From contig CAJUOK010000012.1 of NCBI GenBank assembly GCA_910588015.1, positions 1 through 50,247 on the forward strand: DNA of 50,247 nt, in the 5' to 3' direction. Both the position numbers and the translations under genes were made by a program. The number at the start of each line of letters is the position of its first letter. The stretch's first letter is position 1. Source of the stretch: an uncultured Christensenellaceae bacterium. GTDB taxonomy: Bacteria; Bacillota; Clostridia; Christensenellales; UBA3700. Shown piece by piece: positions 1 to 7,940 of this stretch. The notes beneath the pieces were generated by a model. It did not search any database. It was not told where the DNA came from and saw only the letters and a list, made by a program, of their open reading frames with translations.

Positions 1-503
1 AGAAAGAAGTAAGGGTAGAAGTACCTGTAGAGAAAGTTGTGGAAAAGGTAGTGGAAAAAGAGGTCAAAGTAAAAGTAGCTGCTGCCGCAAAACCAAAGAA
101 GGAGACAGCGCCCAGACTGACACTCGACGAAGCGTATGAAAAGTTGACAAAGCAACAGAAGAAGTTCTTTGACGGATTGAGAGAATACGCAATGAGCAAG
201 GATAAGTGCAAAGAGAAGAAGTCTACGTATTTCATAGTATTGGGACAGTCATCAGTAAATCCTTTGATAAAGCTGACGGTAAAGAAAGACACAACGGTAG
301 CATTATTCAAAATGGAAGACGAGTATCTCAAGGATATAAGACGCAATGCGGGAAGCGACGGAACGAAAGTAAAGGTCAAAGAGACGGAAGTCATAATAGG
401 AGACGCGCAAGCATATGCGACAGCCAAAGAGATGATAGACTTAAGAGAAGACCAGATAGAGAGATATGCAGAGTATCTTAAAGAACAAAAGGCAATGAGA
501 TAA
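1..503 (+). CDS. Repeat-linker protein of unknown function, 5'-truncated by the window edge
   Basis: The reading frame is open from base 3, so the gene starts outside the window and this is its last ~166 residues. The visible part begins with a Val/Glu/Lys repeat (VEKVVEKVVEKEVKVKV style), then a short Ala/Lys/Pro stretch, then a compact globular domain of about 125 residues. That domain is rich in Lys/Glu and has an apparent alternation of helix (LDEAYEKLTKQQKKFFDGL) and strand. I do not recognise the domain. The charged repeat is reminiscent of the acidic linker in the membrane protein at 24115-25740. No signal peptide can be judged because the N-terminus is missing. Frame and composition are convincing; function is unknown. 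Confidence 0.75.
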   Translation, partial: KEVRVEVPVEKVVEKVVEKEVKVKVAAAAKPKKETAPRLTLDEAYEKLTKQQKKFFDGLREYAMSKDKCKEKKSTYFIVLGQSSVNPLIKLTVKKDTTVALFKMEDEYLKDIRRNAGSDGTKVKVKETEVIIGDAQAYATAKEMIDLREDQIERYAEYLKEQKAMR

Positions 504-540
504 ATAAATCTTGCCTTGTCATATCAAATATAAATAATAT

Positions 541-633
541 GTCATTTCGACTGGAACGCAGTGTAATGGAGAAATCTTAATCAATATAAAAATGGATTAG
601 ATTTCTCCACGCGCTACGCTTGGTCGAAATGAC
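541..633. repeat. Palindromic interspersed repeat, copy 1
   Basis: The 93-bp element opens with GTCATTTCGAC (541-551) and closes with its reverse complement GTCGAAATGAC (623-633). Inside lie GGAGAAATCTTAA and TTAGATTTCTCC, which also pair, so the whole element can fold into one long hairpin. A second copy with the same plan lies at 11561-11649. It looks like a non-autonomous REP/MITE-like repeat. No coding potential is seen. Confidence 0.75.
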
Positions 634-667
634 ATAATGAATAAGTCGTTTTGAGCATAGTTTTTCT

Positions 668-757
668 GTCACCTCGACCGAAGCAGAGAGGTCTAATCAG
701 TTTGACAATACTGTTTTATGGCAGATAGAGCGTAACGCAGTGAAGTCGAAATATCTC
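668..757. repeat. Degenerate or related palindromic repeat next to copy 1
   Basis: The stretch contains GTCACCTCGACCGAAGC followed by GAGAGGTCTAAT, and 40 bases on AACGCAGTGAAGTCGAAAT followed by ATCTC. These are variants of the arms of the neighbouring repeat (CTCGACC.. and ..GTCGAAAT). The element is less regular than copies at 541 and 11561 and may be a composite or decayed copy. Together with copy 1 it fills most of the 504-868 intergenic gap. Confidence 0.45.
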
Positions 758-809
758 AAAAGAATATTATTAAGTAACATATTTTTAGATTGATATAATA
801 ATAAAAACT

Positions 810-837
810 AAATGGGCTTATAACTATAAGCCCATTT
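810..837 (-). terminator. Intrinsic terminator of the pot operon
   Basis: A 12-bp perfect stem (AAATGGGCTTAT / ATAAGCCCATTT) with a 4-base loop is followed, on the minus strand, by AGTTTTTATT. It lies about 30 bases past the potD stop codon. The symmetrical A/T flanks could let it work in both directions. Confidence 0.7.
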
Positions 838-868
838 GACAATTAATATCTGAAATTAAAATTACTTT

Positions 869-2221
869 TTATGCTTTCACGTTGCGCCACATTCTGTTCA
901 TAGCTCGGGTTTGTTCACCATAATCTTTCATAACGGCGCATCTGTTGATTATTTCTAGAGTGGGGAATTGCGCTTCAAAAGCATTGTAATCCTCTTCTTC
1001 TACATATATGACGGTGTCGAAGTCATAACTATCCCCGAAGAAATAAGCTAGGTCTATGCAATAATCGGTTTCTTCTTCGCTTGCCCAATTTTCTATCAAA
1101 TAATCATAGATTTCTTGCGAAGCTACTCCCGAAGTATATCCGATATAGTCCATATTTTGCACTGCAATATCGCCCCTGCACATAAAGTTTATCCAAAGAT
1201 TGGCGGCGGTTATGTTGCGGCTGTATTTTGGAATGCACCAAGCGTCGCTGAATAGATTGGAGCCTTCGTATGGCACGAAATATGACAAATCGCGTTCTCT
1301 TGACAGTTCTTCTTGCAAATCGCCCATTGCGTATACGGCGTCGCCTGCCCATTGCAGAGTGAGGTCGATATCGCCTTGTATGATAATTTCCTTTCCTTCG
1401 TCGTTTTCGTATCCGCTCAAAATAGCTTTTTGCGCAATGAGTTGTTTTTCTATCTTGGCAACGCTTTTGCTGTCAGTGGCGTTTAGCGCTATTGACGGCG
1501 TTATCGTATCATCGGATAATTTTTCGCCCGAGCGCTCGTTGAGAAGCGTGTAAATGGCGCCGATGGCGTAAGTGTCGCGAACGGAATTTTTCATCATAAT
1601 TTTTTGGTCGTACGCCTTATCCCAAAGCACAGCCCAACCGTTGGCTTCTACATATTCGCTCATAGAGGAATAGGTTCCGTAAGTGGAATTTTTGTATGCG
1701 GTGGAGTCGTTGGCGTACAAAATGCCGAGAGTGCCCATCATATAAGTGCGGCTGTATAGATTATATTCTCCGCTTTCTGCGTCGTAGTCGTAATCGAAAT
1801 AATATCCGTCGGAGCTTTTGCCTGACATAACCAGAGATGACACGTTGTCTCTATAGTCTTCGATTTCGCCGTAACCGAGTTCGTCAAGATTTGCCAACTT
1901 CAAAAGAAGATTTTCCTTTATCATTTTCTCAACCATATAATCGGACGGGCATATAACGTCATAGTCGGCTTTAGTCGTTTTGATTTGAGAATACATCAAT
2001 TCGTTTTCGTCGAAAAGGTCGTATTTAACGGTTATTTTTTTGCCTGTTATCTCATAGTAGTATTCTTCGAATTGTTCTATTACGTCTTCGCCGATATACT
2101 CTGACCAATTATATACCTTAAGCACCTCGTCGCGAGGCTGACAGCCGCTCAAAACAAGGGGAAACACAATAGCGGATATGAGCGCAATAAGTATTAATAT
2201 TACAGTAATTCTTTTTTTCAT
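869..2221 (-). CDS. potD: Spermidine/putrescine ABC transporter substrate-binding lipoprotein
   Basis: This is the periplasmic-type polyamine receptor that hands substrate to the PotB/PotC permease. Residues 1-27 form a lipoprotein signal: basic MKKR, a hydrophobic core and a lipobox LSGC with Cys27 as the lipidated residue. The mature part starts with LKVYNWSEYIGEDVIEQFE, the hallmark opening of PotD/PotF family proteins, and keeps YDVICPSDYMVEKM and the LQWAGDA segment typical of the family. At 450 residues it is longer than the usual ~350, with extra acidic loops around residues 140-160. It is the last gene of a leftward operon (regulator, potA, potB, potC, potD), with 23 bases to potC. 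Family assignment is firm; polyamine specificity is inferred from family and context. Confidence 0.93.
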   Translation of the reverse strand: MKKRITVILILIALISAIVFPLVLSGCQPRDEVLKVYNWSEYIGEDVIEQFEEYYYEITGKKITVKYDLFDENELMYSQIKTTKADYDVICPSDYMVEKMIKENLLLKLANLDELGYGEIEDYRDNVSSLVMSGKSSDGYYFDYDYDAESGEYNLYSRTYMMGTLGILYANDSTAYKNSTYGTYSSMSEYVEANGWAVLWDKAYDQKIMMKNSVRDTYAIGAIYTLLNERSGEKLSDDTITPSIALNATDSKSVAKIEKQLIAQKAILSGYENDEGKEIIIQGDIDLTLQWAGDAVYAMGDLQEELSRERDLSYFVPYEGSNLFSDAWCIPKYSRNITAANLWINFMCRGDIAVQNMDYIGYTSGVASQEIYDYLIENWASEEETDYCIDLAYFFGDSYDFDTVIYVEEEDYNAFEAQFPTLEIINRCAVMKDYGEQTRAMNRMWRNVKA

Positions 2222-2244
2222 TTTTCACCTTTAAGTTGTCTAGG

Positions 2245-3069
2245 TCAATGCTTTTCTTGTTTTTTCTTTGGTTTGTACAATACCATCATCAGAGAAAATA
2301 CTATGAAGAAGATAATGGTAAACAATGCTCTTATATCGGCAGGCAACGGATGTTTGCCGTTCTTGAGTCCGTATAGCAGAGTAGAGAGCGTTTCGAAAGA
2401 CGTAACGTTGATTTTAGTAATAACAAAATCGTCTATCGAAAGAGTAAATGACAAAAGCGCTCCCACTATTATTCCCGGCATTATATCGGGAAGTACGACT
2501 TTGAACATTGCTTTCGCGGGTGTACAGCCCAAATCCAGCGCGGCTTCGTATATTTTATTGTCGGTCTTTTGCAACCTTGGCAAAACGTTGAGCAAAACGT
2601 ATGGGGCGCATAACGTCGTCTGTGCCAAAATAAGTTTAAAAGCCGTGGTTCCCCAACTTCCGTCGTTGATTTTAAAGAGGGAAGCGAATAGATTAAATAC
2701 CAAAGCCAACGCAATAGCCGTGACGATTTCGCTGTTTATCAACGGTATTTGATTGACAGTGCTGTAGGTCGCTTTAACTCTTTTATTGTGGATTGCGTGC
2801 AGACCTATAGCGCCCAAAGTGCCTAGCACCGTCGAAAGCAGACTGACAAAAAATCCTACGAACAAAGTATTGACGATAGCTTCTTGTATTTTGTCTGCGT
2901 TTGGACCGTTTCCGCTGAATAAGTTAATATAATTATTGAAAGAGAAGCCGCTCCAATCGCTGAATGACGGCGTTTCCGTAAAGGAAAATACAATCATCCA
3001 CACGATGGGAAGGTAGAGCATAATAAGCACTATGCCTATAAACGTACGAACGAGAATTTTTCTTACCAT
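2245..3069 (-). CDS. potC: Spermidine/putrescine ABC transporter permease PotC
   Basis: This is an integral membrane subunit of the polyamine importer, 274 residues with about six hydrophobic segments. The N-terminus contains YLPIVWMIVFSFTE, typical of PotC/PotI. The cytoplasmic EAA loop (EAALDLGCTPAKAMFKVVLP, about residues 175-194), which docks on the ATPase, is well conserved. The ATG overlaps the potB stop codon by 7 bases and has GGAGG upstream, indicating translational coupling. It sits between potB and potD, and the charged C-terminus ends in a KPKKKQEKH tail. Confidence 0.94.
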   Translation of the reverse strand: MVRKILVRTFIGIVLIMLYLPIVWMIVFSFTETPSFSDWSGFSFNNYINLFSGNGPNADKIQEAIVNTLFVGFFVSLLSTVLGTLGAIGLHAIHNKRVKATYSTVNQIPLINSEIVTAIALALVFNLFASLFKINDGSWGTTAFKLILAQTTLCAPYVLLNVLPRLQKTDNKIYEAALDLGCTPAKAMFKVVLPDIMPGIIVGALLSFTLSIDDFVITKINVTSFETLSTLLYGLKNGKHPLPADIRALFTIIFFIVFSLMMVLYKPKKKQEKH

Positions 3070-3839
3070 ATTCCGCCTCCTTTGTTGCCGTCTCCGCTGT
3101 ATTTGTTTGTGATAAACATCGAAATGCCGATAAATATCAACAAAATAAAGGATATTGCCGCCGCCATATTCAGACTGTCTGCTTTAAGCGAGTATATAAA
3201 GTCGCCAAGCAACATCATTTTGCCGTTGCTCATAATTTCAGTGACGGCAAACGTGGTGATAGAAGGTATCATAACCATTGTCAATCCGCTTACTATTCCA
3301 GGCATTGACAACGGAACCGTTACTTTCCAAAAGGCTCTTATGGGAGTGGCTCCCAAATCGCTTGCGCCTTCGATATAGCTTTTATCGATTTTGAGCAACG
3401 TATTGTAAAGCGGAAGTATCATATAGGGGAGGAATTCGTAAGTCAATCCGAAGATAACGGCTCCCATTCCCATTTTAAAACCTATTACGTTAAATACTGC
3501 TTTCGTCGCCATCATTCTCAATAGGAAGTTTACCCACATAGGCGCAAGAAAAAGACCTATCATCACGCCTTTTTTATTGAATTCGGGCTTGGTCAGAAAG
3601 TAAGCTATAGGGTATCCTATTACCAAACACAACGCGCTTGTAGAGAGTCCGGCAATCAAAGAATTGCCTATTACCTTGCCCAGCGCCTGTTCTTTTGCAA
3701 GCTCTTGGAAGTTGGCTACCATATCGAAAGAGCCGTCGGACGCGTCTATAAAAGCAAATACAAGCACAAGCACAAGCGGCAAAAGCACAAAGAGCGCCAT
3801 AAATACCGCGTAGGGTATTGCCATACATTTTTTAAACAT
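3063..3839 (-). CDS. potB: Spermidine/putrescine ABC transporter permease PotB
   Basis: This is the partner permease of PotC, 258 residues from the chosen start MFKKCMAIPY. That ATG shares its A with the potA stop (TAATG) and has AGGAGGG 8-9 bases upstream. A longer in-frame extension exists but has no better start. Hydrophobic segments cover most of the protein, and the EAA loop (EGASDLGATPIRAFWKVTVP) is clear. The start/stop overlap with potA and the 7-base overlap with potC show that the operon is tightly coupled. Assignment is firm by sequence and context. Confidence 0.94.
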   Translation of the reverse strand: MFKKCMAIPYAVFMALFVLLPLVLVLVFAFIDASDGSFDMVANFQELAKEQALGKVIGNSLIAGLSTSALCLVIGYPIAYFLTKPEFNKKGVMIGLFLAPMWVNFLLRMMATKAVFNVIGFKMGMGAVIFGLTYEFLPYMILPLYNTLLKIDKSYIEGASDLGATPIRAFWKVTVPLSMPGIVSGLTMVMIPSITTFAVTEIMSNGKMMLLGDFIYSLKADSLNMAAAISFILLIFIGISMFITNKYSGDGNKGGGIW

Positions 3840-5506
3840 TAACAGCCCTCCTTGGATTCTACCAGTATGAATTTTTGCGGAGCGACTTTTATACCGACTC
3901 TGTCTCCTTTGTCCCAAAGATATTCGGTGTCGGCGTATATGTGACGGTTGTCGTCCGTTTTGATGTCTACGATATAGTTTTTGCCTTTATAAATCATACT
4001 GTCTACGTTGCCCGCAAGGGGAGCGTCGTATTCGTCGTCGGTCATCTCTATGTCGGTAAATGCAAAGCGTACGATTGCTTCTTTGCCTTTAAGCGCGGTT
4101 TCCACGCCCGCCAGTGTCAATATATCTTGCTCTTTATCATATTTGCAGTCCGCAAACAGTTTTTCGGGTTCAAACTCAAACTGTCCGCCGAAAAGGTCGA
4201 ATGCGGTATTCGAAACGAACGTGACCGGAACGGTATTGTCGACGTGTTCTTTGTTCATTATTTGGATATTCTCGGGAGTAACGTAAAGACCGACTTGTTT
4301 TCCGATTGGAGCTTCTACTGTGCTGTGTATGATAAATTCATAGCCGTTGCATTCGCAAACCATTTCGTAATGTACGCCTCTGAACATACTTGATTTTATT
4401 ACGCCCGTCAAGATTCCCTTTTCGACGGAAGTCACTTCAATATCTTCGGGACGTATTACTATATCGACAGGGGTATTCTGTCCAAAACCCGAGTCTATGC
4501 ATTTGAATTCGACTCCGACGATACTCACTCTGAAGTCGTCTATCATAATGCCGTCCAATATGTTGGATTCGCCTATAAAGTCTGCAACGTAAGCAGTCTT
4601 GGGTTCGTTATATATGTCGATAGGAGAGCCTTCTTGACATATGCAACCGTCTTTCATTACAACGACGGTATCGCTCATTGTCAGCGCTTCTTCTTGGTCG
4701 TGCGTGACGTATATAAATGTGATGCCGAGTTTTTTGTGCATTTCTTTGAGCTCTATTTGCATTTCTTGACGCATTTTGAGGTCGAGGGCGCCCAATGGCT
4801 CGTCGAGCAGCAAAACCTTCGGTTCGTTGACTATTGCGCGGGCAATAGCTACGCGCTGTTGCTGACCGCCCGAAAGCGAATCTACGTCTCTCGTCTCATA
4901 ATCGCTCAGTCCGACTATTTTCAGCGCGCGACGGACTTTTTCGTCAATAAAGAATCTATATCCGTTTATTACTTTCTGCACGCGTCCTTTTTTGGTGGTT
5001 TTGTTGACTGTCTTTTTGAATTTGCGAAGTTTTACGTATCCTTTTTCTATATAAGAGTAATAGTCTTCGTTGGCTATCGAAAAATCCGGTTTTCCTGTTG
5101 TCGGGTCTACCAAAAAGTCTTTGAGTTTGACTTGTTTTATCGCGTTTTCTCCCGTTTTCTTTTTATATGCTACCTCTATTTTTTTCAATTTGAGTCCAAA
5201 AGCGATATTGTTGAAAACGTTGAGGTGGGGAAACAGCGCGTATTTTTGGAAAACGGTGTTTACGGGACGCTTATGCGGCGGCAACTTTGCAATATCCACG
5301 CCGTCGAAAAGCACTTTACCTTCAGTGGGAATTTCAAATCCCGCTATCATTCTCAAAGTGGTTGTCTTGCCGCAACCGCTAGGTCCCAAAAAGGTTACGA
5401 ATTGACCTTTTTCGATATTAAGATTTATATTGTTTACGACGGTTTTGTTGCCGTATTGTTTTGTTAGACCTTGAAGTTGAATTATGTAATCTTTATTATT
5501 TTCCAT
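3839..5506 (-). CDS. potA: Polyamine ABC transporter ATPase PotA with an unusual insertion
   Basis: This is the ATP-hydrolysing subunit of the PotABCD importer. Walker A GPSGCGKT is at residues 41-48, the Q-loop Gln near 87, the signature LSGGQ at 211-215, Walker B VLLLDEP at 231-237 and the switch His at 269. In ordinary PotA proteins Q-loop and signature are roughly 50 residues apart; here the distance is about 124. A Lys-rich insertion of roughly 75 residues (about 110-188) sits in the helical subdomain. After the ATPase core come about 275 residues of TOBE-like regulatory beta domains, also longer than usual, giving 555 residues in all. The gene lies 15 bases downstream of the cupin-XRE regulator and overlaps potB by one base. 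ATPase identity is certain; the role of the insertion is unknown. Confidence 0.94.
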   Translation of the reverse strand: MENNKDYIIQLQGLTKQYGNKTVVNNINLNIEKGQFVTFLGPSGCGKTTTLRMIAGFEIPTEGKVLFDGVDIAKLPPHKRPVNTVFQKYALFPHLNVFNNIAFGLKLKKIEVAYKKKTGENAIKQVKLKDFLVDPTTGKPDFSIANEDYYSYIEKGYVKLRKFKKTVNKTTKKGRVQKVINGYRFFIDEKVRRALKIVGLSDYETRDVDSLSGGQQQRVAIARAIVNEPKVLLLDEPLGALDLKMRQEMQIELKEMHKKLGITFIYVTHDQEEALTMSDTVVVMKDGCICQEGSPIDIYNEPKTAYVADFIGESNILDGIMIDDFRVSIVGVEFKCIDSGFGQNTPVDIVIRPEDIEVTSVEKGILTGVIKSSMFRGVHYEMVCECNGYEFIIHSTVEAPIGKQVGLYVTPENIQIMNKEHVDNTVPVTFVSNTAFDLFGGQFEFEPEKLFADCKYDKEQDILTLAGVETALKGKEAIVRFAFTDIEMTDDEYDAPLAGNVDSMIYKGKNYIVDIKTDDNRHIYADTEYLWDKGDRVGIKVAPQKFILVESKEGC

Positions 5507-5521
5507 TGTCGTCTCCGTTTA

Positions 5522-6055
5522 TCAGAATGTGGGCGGGCTGGATACCCAAAGAATTTTAGCGATTTCGCGCTCTTTATTTTCGATATAATGTCGCTTTTTA
5601 CTTGTAAAATAAAAAGAGTTGCCTTGATTTATCTCATATGACTTTTTGCCGAGGTGGAGAATTGCTTTGCCTTGCAATACGTAACCGAATTCTTCGCCCT
5701 CGTGCGGCATATCTTCCGTGGTGCTAACGCCGCTTTCCAACGTCAGAAGTATCGGCTCCATTTCGTTTTTCAGCGAGTTGGGCACAAGCCACGTTATCAG
5801 TTCGCCGTCGTCTTCTTTTTCAAAAAAATCTTCTTCGTTGAAGACTATCTGTTCGTCTACTTCTTCGTTAAAAAACGATTTCAAATCGCTTCCCAATACC
5901 GCCAGAATGTCCATCAGCGTTGCTATTGATGGCGAAGTAAGGTTATTTTCCAACTGCGAAATATATCCTTTCGTCAATTCGCATCTGTCTGCAAGTTCTT
6001 CTTGAGTCAAACCGCATTGCAGTCGCAATCGTTTTATTTTTACGCCTAAATCCAT
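5522..6055 (-). CDS. XRE-family regulator with C-terminal cupin domain, likely regulator of pot genes
   Basis: Residues 1-60 are a Cro/C1-type helix-turn-helix (TQEELADRCELTKGYISQLE). Residues 105-175 form a cupin (HEGEEFGYVLQGKAILHLGK ... GNSFYFTSKKRHYIEN). This HTH-cupin plan is that of PuuR-like regulators, and such genes are commonly found beside potABCD in Firmicutes. An acidic linker (FNEEDFFEKEDDGE) joins the two domains. It is the first gene of the leftward pot operon, 15 bases before potA. Its own promoter carries palindromes that could be its binding sites, so autoregulation is likely. That it senses a polyamine through the cupin is inference. Confidence 0.9.
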   Translation of the reverse strand: MDLGVKIKRLRLQCGLTQEELADRCELTKGYISQLENNLTSPSIATLMDILAVLGSDLKSFFNEEVDEQIVFNEEDFFEKEDDGELITWLVPNSLKNEMEPILLTLESGVSTTEDMPHEGEEFGYVLQGKAILHLGKKSYEINQGNSFYFTSKKRHYIENKEREIAKILWVSSPPTF

Positions 6056-6070
6056 TATATCCTCCGATAG

Positions 6071-6140
6071 GTTTAGTAATTTTAAACATTTTTTTTATTG
6101 AGTTTTGTAAGTATAAACAAAAAGTTTAGAATTATTAAAC
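6071..6140. promoter_or_regulatory. Three 17-bp palindromic operator candidates at the pot promoter
   Basis: GTTTAGTAATTTTAAAC (6071-6087) and GTTTAGAATTATTAAAC (6124-6140) share GTTTAG at one end and TTAAAC at the other, with a 5-base AT-only centre. A weaker third copy, GTTTTGTAAGTATAAAC, lies at 6102-6118. The 6124-6140 copy ends at the predicted transcription start of the regulator-pot operon. The arrangement fits repression by the XRE protein encoded immediately downstream. Confidence 0.65.
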
Positions 6141-6146
6141 AAACTG

Positions 6147-6175
6147 ATTATATGATATTGCTATGTTATTGTCAA
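6147..6175 (-). promoter_or_regulatory. Consensus promoter of the regulator-potABCD operon
   Basis: On the minus strand, TTGACA (6170-6175) and TATAAT (6147-6152) are separated by exactly 17 bases, a perfect sigma-A-type promoter. The start is expected near 6140, giving a leader of about 85 nucleotides that contains the operator palindromes. Confidence 0.85.
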
Positions 6176-6257
6176 ATAAATTGATACTTTTTTTGTCAAA
6201 AAATTAAAAGTTTTTTACAAATTTGGTATTAGTAACAGATTGTCGGCAAAGCCAAAA

Positions 6258-6317
6258 TTAGATAGAAATCTAATATGTCTAAAAAATATAGACAAAATCC
6301 TAAAATTGTGATAAAAT
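6258..6317 (+). promoter_or_regulatory. Promoter with two palindromes upstream of the GH30 pair
   Basis: TAGACA (6289-6294), a 17-base spacer and TAAAAT (6312-6317) form a plausible promoter, with AAAGGATG as ribosome binding site before the ATG at 6345. Just upstream are the palindromes TTAGAT-4-ATCTAA (6258-6273) and GTCTA-7-TAGAC (6277-6293). The second overlaps the -35 element. These could be operator sites for substrate-dependent control; no regulator is identified. Confidence 0.5.
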
Positions 6318-6344
6318 CGATTTCGTAAAGGATGATGGAAAAAT

Positions 6345-7937
6345 ATGAAAGAAGTCAATAGCACAGACAGCGGCAACAGCCGTCAAAAAATTTATAAATT
6401 TTCAAAAAAGCACGTTGTTTTGGTTACGCTCATAGGGGCGTTGGTTGTAGCTACGATAATATGTTCGGCGTTTGGCTGTTACGCATTGGGTGTCAACTTT
6501 GCAAAGACGGTAATTACGCTTGACGAAACGAAAACGTATCAGACAATGCAGAGATTCGGCGCGTCGTCAGCTTGGGTATACCAAGAATTGGGTTTGAGCC
6601 AAGACGATAATTTGAAAAATACCGCGATGGAGATGCTGTACGGCGATACGGGGTTGGAACTCAATACCTTTAGATACAACGTGGGAGCCGGAGGCGTAGA
6701 AGTCGATAATTACGAAGATAAGTTAAGGGGCGCGGAATCATACTTTATAGCCGACAGATTCAACGGCGACTACGGAGTGTTTGCAGACGAGTCCAATTAT
6801 GATTTTACGCGAGATAAAGGCGTGAGAAATATGTTTGAAAAGGCGCTTGCATTGGGAAATATAGACGAGATTGTATTCTTTGCCAATTCTCCTCACTATC
6901 TTATGACGCAAAACGGCAAGACAAGCGCCGACCAAAAAAGACAGAGCAATTTGAAAGAAGAATGTTATAAGGCTTATTCCGATTATTTGTTGGTTATAGT
7001 CGGTTATTTATATAAAAACGTCGTATGCAAATATAACAGTCAGATAAAGATAAGAATTTCTCCCGTCAACGAACCGCAATGGGATTGGGGCGGCGAAAAT
7101 TCGACGCAGGAAGGCTGTCATTACGAGCCGAAAGAACTTGGTAAATTTTATGATGTTTTTTATTCTACGTTGACTGCGTTTAATGCAAATAACTCAACCG
7201 AGTTTGCAATGGATATATTCGAAAGCGGAAATTATCGATTTGACGACCGTAAGTCAAAGGTAAAGAGTTATATAGAAGAATTTGCAAAATACGATTGGTT
7301 CGACTCGCTTGACACGTTATCCGTACACTCTTACGGCACCGACCTCAACAAACTTTCGCGTACGAGATTCCATAACTATATCAAGAATACATACGACGGA
7401 CTCAACGTCAGCGTCAGCGAATACTGCGTTATGCAAGGCGGCGTCGACGACAGTATGGATATGGGACTGTATTCTGCCAAGGTGATAATGCGTGACCTCA
7501 ACGTGCTGAATGCGGTGGGTTGGAATTATTGGCTGTCGGTTTCCAAGTACGATTATGAAGACGGACTTTTGTATTGGAACGGCAATAATGATTTGAAGTC
7601 TACCAAGCGCTACTACGCAATGGGGCATTTTTCTAAATATATTACATACGGCAGCGTGAGAATAGACTCCAAATACAATGATTCTTTCGGTATCAACGGC
7701 GTCGAATGCGTGGCGTTCAAAAGAGTTGACGGAAGTATCGTATTGGTAGTCCTCAACGACAGCAAAAGAGACAAGGATATAAAGGTAAAAGGAGCTTATC
7801 AAAATATCTGCGAAATATTGACAACACAGTCAAGCAACTGGGTAATTTCGCAATACGAATACGACGAATACATTACTATACCGGCAAATTCTATTGCGAC
7901 ATATATTATGACGGCTCCGCAAAGCGAGGAAGAATAG
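6345..7937 (+). CDS. Membrane-anchored GH30-type glycoside hydrolase (first of a tandem pair)
   Basis: This is a 530-residue protein with a cytoplasmic basic N-terminus and one hydrophobic segment (about residues 24-50). The rest should therefore lie outside the cell, tethered to the membrane. The (beta/alpha)8 catalytic domain begins around RFGASSAW (70-77). The motif SPVNEPQW places the probable acid/base at Glu243. SVSEYC places the probable nucleophile at Glu359, a spacing and motif set typical of clan GH-A family 30. The C-terminal ~100 residues fit the GH30 side beta-sandwich. The substrate is not readable; beta-1,6-galactan, xylan or related glycans are possible. A close paralogue follows after three bases, so the two are co-transcribed and arose by tandem duplication. 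Confidence 0.82.
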   Translation: MKEVNSTDSGNSRQKIYKFSKKHVVLVTLIGALVVATIICSAFGCYALGVNFAKTVITLDETKTYQTMQRFGASSAWVYQELGLSQDDNLKNTAMEMLYGDTGLELNTFRYNVGAGGVEVDNYEDKLRGAESYFIADRFNGDYGVFADESNYDFTRDKGVRNMFEKALALGNIDEIVFFANSPHYLMTQNGKTSADQKRQSNLKEECYKAYSDYLLVIVGYLYKNVVCKYNSQIKIRISPVNEPQWDWGGENSTQEGCHYEPKELGKFYDVFYSTLTAFNANNSTEFAMDIFESGNYRFDDRKSKVKSYIEEFAKYDWFDSLDTLSVHSYGTDLNKLSRTRFHNYIKNTYDGLNVSVSEYCVMQGGVDDSMDMGLYSAKVIMRDLNVLNAVGWNYWLSVSKYDYEDGLLYWNGNNDLKSTKRYYAMGHFSKYITYGSVRIDSKYNDSFGINGVECVAFKRVDGSIVLVVLNDSKRDKDIKVKGAYQNICEILTTQSSNWVISQYEYDEYITIPANSIATYIMTAPQSEEE

Positions 7938-7940
7938 TCT

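Noticed and set aside
4634..5467. A 277-codon frame antisense to potA
   Set aside because: It arises from codon bias on the opposite strand; no start signal and no recognisable motif.
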